Source of the DNA: Agromyces subbeticus DSM 16689
GTDB lineage: Bacteria; Actinomycetota; Actinomycetes; Actinomycetales; Microbacteriaceae
Length of the DNA stretch: 64,000 nucleotides
Reading direction: 5' to 3'
NCBI RefSeq assembly: GCF_000421565.1
Contig: NZ_ATXG01000016.1
Coordinates: 1 to 64,000 of the forward strand
In this document: one piece after another, positions 61,842 to 64,000 of the stretch
How the letters are laid out: every line of letters starts with the position of its first letter
Position numbering within the stretch: position 1 is the first letter of the stretch
Notes under the pieces: model-generated
What the model was told of the DNA's origin: nothing
The model's input: the letters and a program-made list of their open reading frames with translations, nothing else
Database searches by the model: none
Made by a program: the position numbers and the translations under genes

Positions 61842-62387
61842 TCAGCCCGCGGTCGCGTCGGCGTAGTCGGAACCGAGCACCACGACCAGCTGGTTGCCGG
61901 TGGCGGCGAACTGGTCGGACAAGCGCACGTCGGCCTCGGGCAGGAACTGGGCGACGCCGCGGGCGGCGCCCTCGAGCTCGGGGGTCGCGTAGTAGACGAC
62001 GGTCTCGGTGAGGGTGTCGTCGTCGGCGTTGGCGGTCGAGCCGACCGGTACGCCGTTGGCCGTGAGCGTCTCACCCGCCCGCGCCGCGAGGCCGCTCGTC
62101 GCCGTGCCGTTGAGCACGAGCACCGGGATGTCGGGAGCGATCACCGGCTCGGCGGTGACGACCGGCGTGGGACTCGGCGTCGAGGCGGGAGGGTTGCCGA
62201 AGTTCAGGCGATCGTTGAAGAGCATGACGCCGGCGATGCCGACCGCGACCAGCACGACCGTGGCGAGGGCCGCCCAGGCGAACGCGATCCATGCTGCGCC
62301 GCGGCGCGCGGGCGCCCGGTGCGCACCGACCCGGTCGATGCCGTGCGGGATCGAGTCGAATCGATCGCGGGGGAACTTCTGCGCCAT
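61842..62387 (-). CDS. LytR_C domain membrane protein
   Basis: Protein of 181 residues. A cytoplasmic N-terminus of about 32 residues is followed by a membrane helix (about 34-57), a Pro/Thr-rich linker, and an extracellular LytR_C domain (about 88-181) with [22 protein letters not shown]. LytR_C domains occur in cell-wall polymer-linked proteins. The partner DUF3263 gene lies upstream on the same strand, an order also found in mycobacteria (Rv0430-Rv0431 region). Function is not established. Confidence 0.9.
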   Translation of the reverse strand: MAQKFPRDRFDSIPHGIDRVGAHRAPARRGAAWIAFAWAALATVVLVAVGIAGVMLFNDRLNFGNPPASTPSPTPVVTAEPVIAPDIPVLVLNGTATSGLAARAGETLTANGVPVGSTANADDDTLTETVVYYATPELEGAARGVAQFLPEADVRLSDQFAATGNQLVVVLGSDYADATAG

Positions 62388-62414
62388 GGGTCCAGTCAGG
62401 TGTCGGGGCCGCGC

Positions 62415-62711
62415 TCAGTCGAGCGGTCGGCCGATCGAGAGCGAACGCCGCGATCGCGCCGCCGCACGGGCTGCACGCATGCGCTGCAGTCGCTTGACGA
62501 GCATGGGATCGTGGCGGAGCGCCGCGGGCGAATCGATGAGCTCGCCGAGGATCCGATAATAACGGGCGGCCGAGATACCGAACTCGTCGCGAATGGCCTC
62601 CGCCTTCGCTCCGGGCTGCTGCCAGGCACGTGACTCGAAAGCGAGCACGCGAAGATCGCGCTCGTCGAGGGCCGACTGCGAGGGTCGATGCGGCAGGCGC
62701 TCGGCGCTCAT
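62415..62711 (-). CDS. DUF3263 protein
   Basis: Protein of 98 residues with a helix-turn-helix-like DUF3263 domain (ERDLRVLAFESRAWQQPGAKAEAIRDEFGISAARYYRIL, over about 17-55) and a basic C-terminus. It is likely DNA-binding. The ATG at 62711 has a GGAGG ribosome site close upstream, and TAGGAT (complement of 62754-62759) may be its -10. The next gene downstream is the LytR_C membrane protein, suggesting an operon. Confidence 0.9.
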   Translation of the reverse strand: MSAERLPHRPSQSALDERDLRVLAFESRAWQQPGAKAEAIRDEFGISAARYYRILGELIDSPAALRHDPMLVKRLQRMRAARAAARSRRSLSIGRPLD

Positions 62712-62954
62712 ACGACCTCCCGTCGAGGCGGGCCGGATGCGCCGCCTGCACAAATCCTAGACACTGTCGGCCGCGCATCAGCCGAGCGACGGCGGCGTGT
62801 GCCCGGTGCGGCCGGCGGCCGGCGGCCGGGCAGGCCCATCGACGAGAGCCGACGACGGAACATCCGAACCGGTTCGCACGTTGCACTCGATGCCGGAACT
62901 CCCCGCAATACCTGCGAGCATGGGATGGCACTTGCGAGCACGAGAGGACCGCTG

Positions 62955-63356
62955 ATGGCGTACGACGTGGAGAAGACCGAGGAGCAATGGCGCGCCGAAC
63001 TCGGCGACGAGCAGTACTCCGTGCTGCGCGAAGCGGCGACCGAGCGCCCATGGACCGGCGAGCTCCTCGATGAGGACCGCGCGGGCGTCTACGCCTGCGC
63101 CGCTTGCGGTGCCGAGCTCTTCCAGAGCGGCACGAAGTTCGACTCGGGCTGCGGCTGGCCGAGCTTCTACGAGTCGGTGCGCCCCGAGGCGGTCGAGCTC
63201 ATCGAGGACTCGACGCTCGGCATGGTGCGCACGGAGGTGCGCTGCGCGAGCTGCGGCTCGCACCTCGGGCACGTCTTCCCCGACGGCTTCGGTACCCCGA
63301 CCGGCGACCGCTACTGCATGAACTCCCTCGCCCTCGACTTCTCAGCCGAGTCCTGA
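62955..63356 (+). CDS. msrB: Peptide-methionine (R)-S-oxide reductase MsrB
   Basis: Repairs oxidised methionine (R form) in proteins (133 residues). Four structural zinc cysteines are present as Cys48/Cys51 (CAAC) and Cys97/Cys100 (CASC). The catalytic cysteine is Cys121 in RYCMNS, and Cys66 in GCGWPSF can act as the recycling cysteine. The ATG at 62955 has GAGAGGA upstream. Its stop is immediately followed by the GTG of the nitroreductase gene, so both are in one operon. Confidence 0.96.
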   Translation: MAYDVEKTEEQWRAELGDEQYSVLREAATERPWTGELLDEDRAGVYACAACGAELFQSGTKFDSGCGWPSFYESVRPEAVELIEDSTLGMVRTEVRCASCGSHLGHVFPDGFGTPTGDRYCMNSLALDFSAES

Positions 63357-63911
63357 GTGGCGGCGCCCGTTCGCGATGCGATGCTCGCCAGGCGTTCGGC
63401 GCCGAAGGTGACGGATGCCGCGCCTGACGACGATCAGCTGCTCGAGCTGCTCGAAGCGGCGGGCCGGGTCGCCGATCACGGCGCCCTTCGGCCGTGGCGG
63501 GTCGTCGCACTGCGGGGCGATGCCCGGGCGCGGCTGGGAACGGCGCTCGCGGGCGCCGCAGGCTTCAGTGGCGAGCAGGGCGCGCGCCTCTCGGGCAAGC
63601 CGCTCCGCGCTCCCCTGCTGCTCGCGATCGTCGCGGTCACCAGACCGCACCACAAGGTCGCCGTCTGGGAGCAGGAGGCGGTCGCCGCGGGCGTCGCCCA
63701 CCAGCTGAGCCTGGTGCTCGACGAGGCCGGTTGGGGCGTGATGTGGCGCACGGGCCCGCACACGCGGCATCCGCTCGTCGCAGAGATGCACGGCCTCGCC
63801 GAGGGCGAGCGGCTGCTCGGCTGGTTGTACGTCGGCGGTGTACCGGCTGGCGCGCGGAGCGACCGAACGCCCGGTGTCGACGCCGCCTCGAGGTTCAGCT
63901 CGCTCGGCTGA
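63357..63911 (+). CDS. Nitroreductase family flavoprotein
   Basis: FMN-dependent nitroreductase-fold protein of 184 residues. The N-terminus carries the RRSAPKV motif, and AAGRVADHGALRPWRVVAL corresponds to the flavin-contact helix. The central VAAGVAHQLSLVLDEAGWGVMWRTG and the C-terminal LLGWLYVGGVP fit the short nitroreductase (NfsB/YdjA-like) subgroup. It begins with GTG at 63357 directly after the msrB stop. A role in redox repair alongside MsrB is possible but inferred only from position. Confidence 0.9.
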   Translation: MAAPVRDAMLARRSAPKVTDAAPDDDQLLELLEAAGRVADHGALRPWRVVALRGDARARLGTALAGAAGFSGEQGARLSGKPLRAPLLLAIVAVTRPHHKVAVWEQEAVAAGVAHQLSLVLDEAGWGVMWRTGPHTRHPLVAEMHGLAEGERLLGWLYVGGVPAGARSDRTPGVDAASRFSSLG

Positions 63912-64000
63912 CCTCTGCCGACTCGGCGCCATCGACCGACGGCGGCTCTGCGGGCACCACCGCGTGTCGGCGGCGACTCCAGCGGATCGATGCGACCGCC
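63895..64000 (-). CDS. C-terminal end of a protein continuing beyond the window (partial)
   Basis: An open minus-strand frame enters from the right edge and stops at TGA (63895-63897). It ends with basic RWSRRRHAV followed by Val/Pro/Glu/Ala-rich tail residues, which would suit the cytoplasmic end of a membrane transporter. It overlaps the end of the nitroreductase gene by 17 nt in convergent orientation. Only about 34 codons are visible, so identity is unknown and it may not be a gene. Confidence 0.3.
   Translation of the reverse strand, partial: AVASIRWSRRRHAVVPAEPPSVDGAESAEVSRAS

Overview
The window is about 64 kb of very GC-rich DNA (roughly 70% by eye). Its gene families (HrpA, XPB-type helicase, LigC-like ligase, WXG100, DUF3027, DUF3263, LytR_C, DtxR with perfectly conserved metal ligands) point to an actinobacterium. 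Codon habits and gene content look most like the family Microbacteriaceae (Agromyces/Microbacterium-like); that placement is inference. Genes are packed tightly on both strands. I see no prophage, integrase, insertion sequence, CRISPR array or rRNA operon, so this is ordinary chromosomal backbone with a few unusual local features.

Layout. 0-4.1 kb: HrpA RNA helicase. 4.1-6.9 kb: a polar amino acid ABC importer operon (minus strand). 7-14.2 kb: MFS permease and aldo/keto reductase, a DUF4349 lipoprotein, an acyl-CoA dehydrogenase-like enzyme, a 58-residue membrane protein, an AlaX-like tRNA-editing protein, and a KhtT/KhtU potassium-proton antiporter pair. 14.2-20 kb: LLM flavin oxidoreductase, an NADP-binding oxidoreductase, two MFS exporters and an AlkD glycosylase. 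20-26.4 kb: PfkB kinase, SurE, tRNA-Ala, then galU, rimJ-like and membrane genes facing a 5-FCL, FmdB, MscL operon. 26.3-30.3 kb: a 1259-residue superfamily I helicase-like protein whose ATPase motifs are degenerate. 30.4-32.8 kb: a reactive-sulfur operon (CoA-disulfide reductase/rhodanese fusion, rhodanese, CstR-like repressor) with its own palindromic operator. 32.9-36 kb: alanine dehydrogenase with a divergent Lrp regulator, and a LigC-type DNA ligase preceded by tandem promoter-like repeats.

36-44 kb: small coupled genes, a TMEM175-like channel, a SWIM-SNF2 ATPase, a VOC protein, tRNA-Arg with an HNH gene just upstream, and a lactonase. 43.4-46.4 kb: two cell-wall hydrolases (CHAP and NlpC/P60) that share the same membrane-anchor stalk and the same promoter box. 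46.4-53.6 kb: DtxR, SerC, DUF2530, DUF3027, a cold-shock protein, and the XPB helicase with its partner, a group also clustered in mycobacteria. 53.7-58.4 kb: a RibD-C reductase coupled to a FolP2-like protein, a TrcRS-like two-component system and an orphan WXG100 protein. 58.5-64 kb: groEL under CIRCE control, a DUF3048 lipoprotein, cspA with a possible RNA thermosensor leader, LytR_C, DUF3263, msrB and a nitroreductase.

A window-wide regularity is that about twenty genes have a TAnnnT-like -10 hexamer only 6-9 nt before the start codon, so leaderless mRNAs appear to be a major expression mode. That pattern also settled several start-codon choices (for example the GTG starts at 30331 minus, 42212 minus and 36595 plus).
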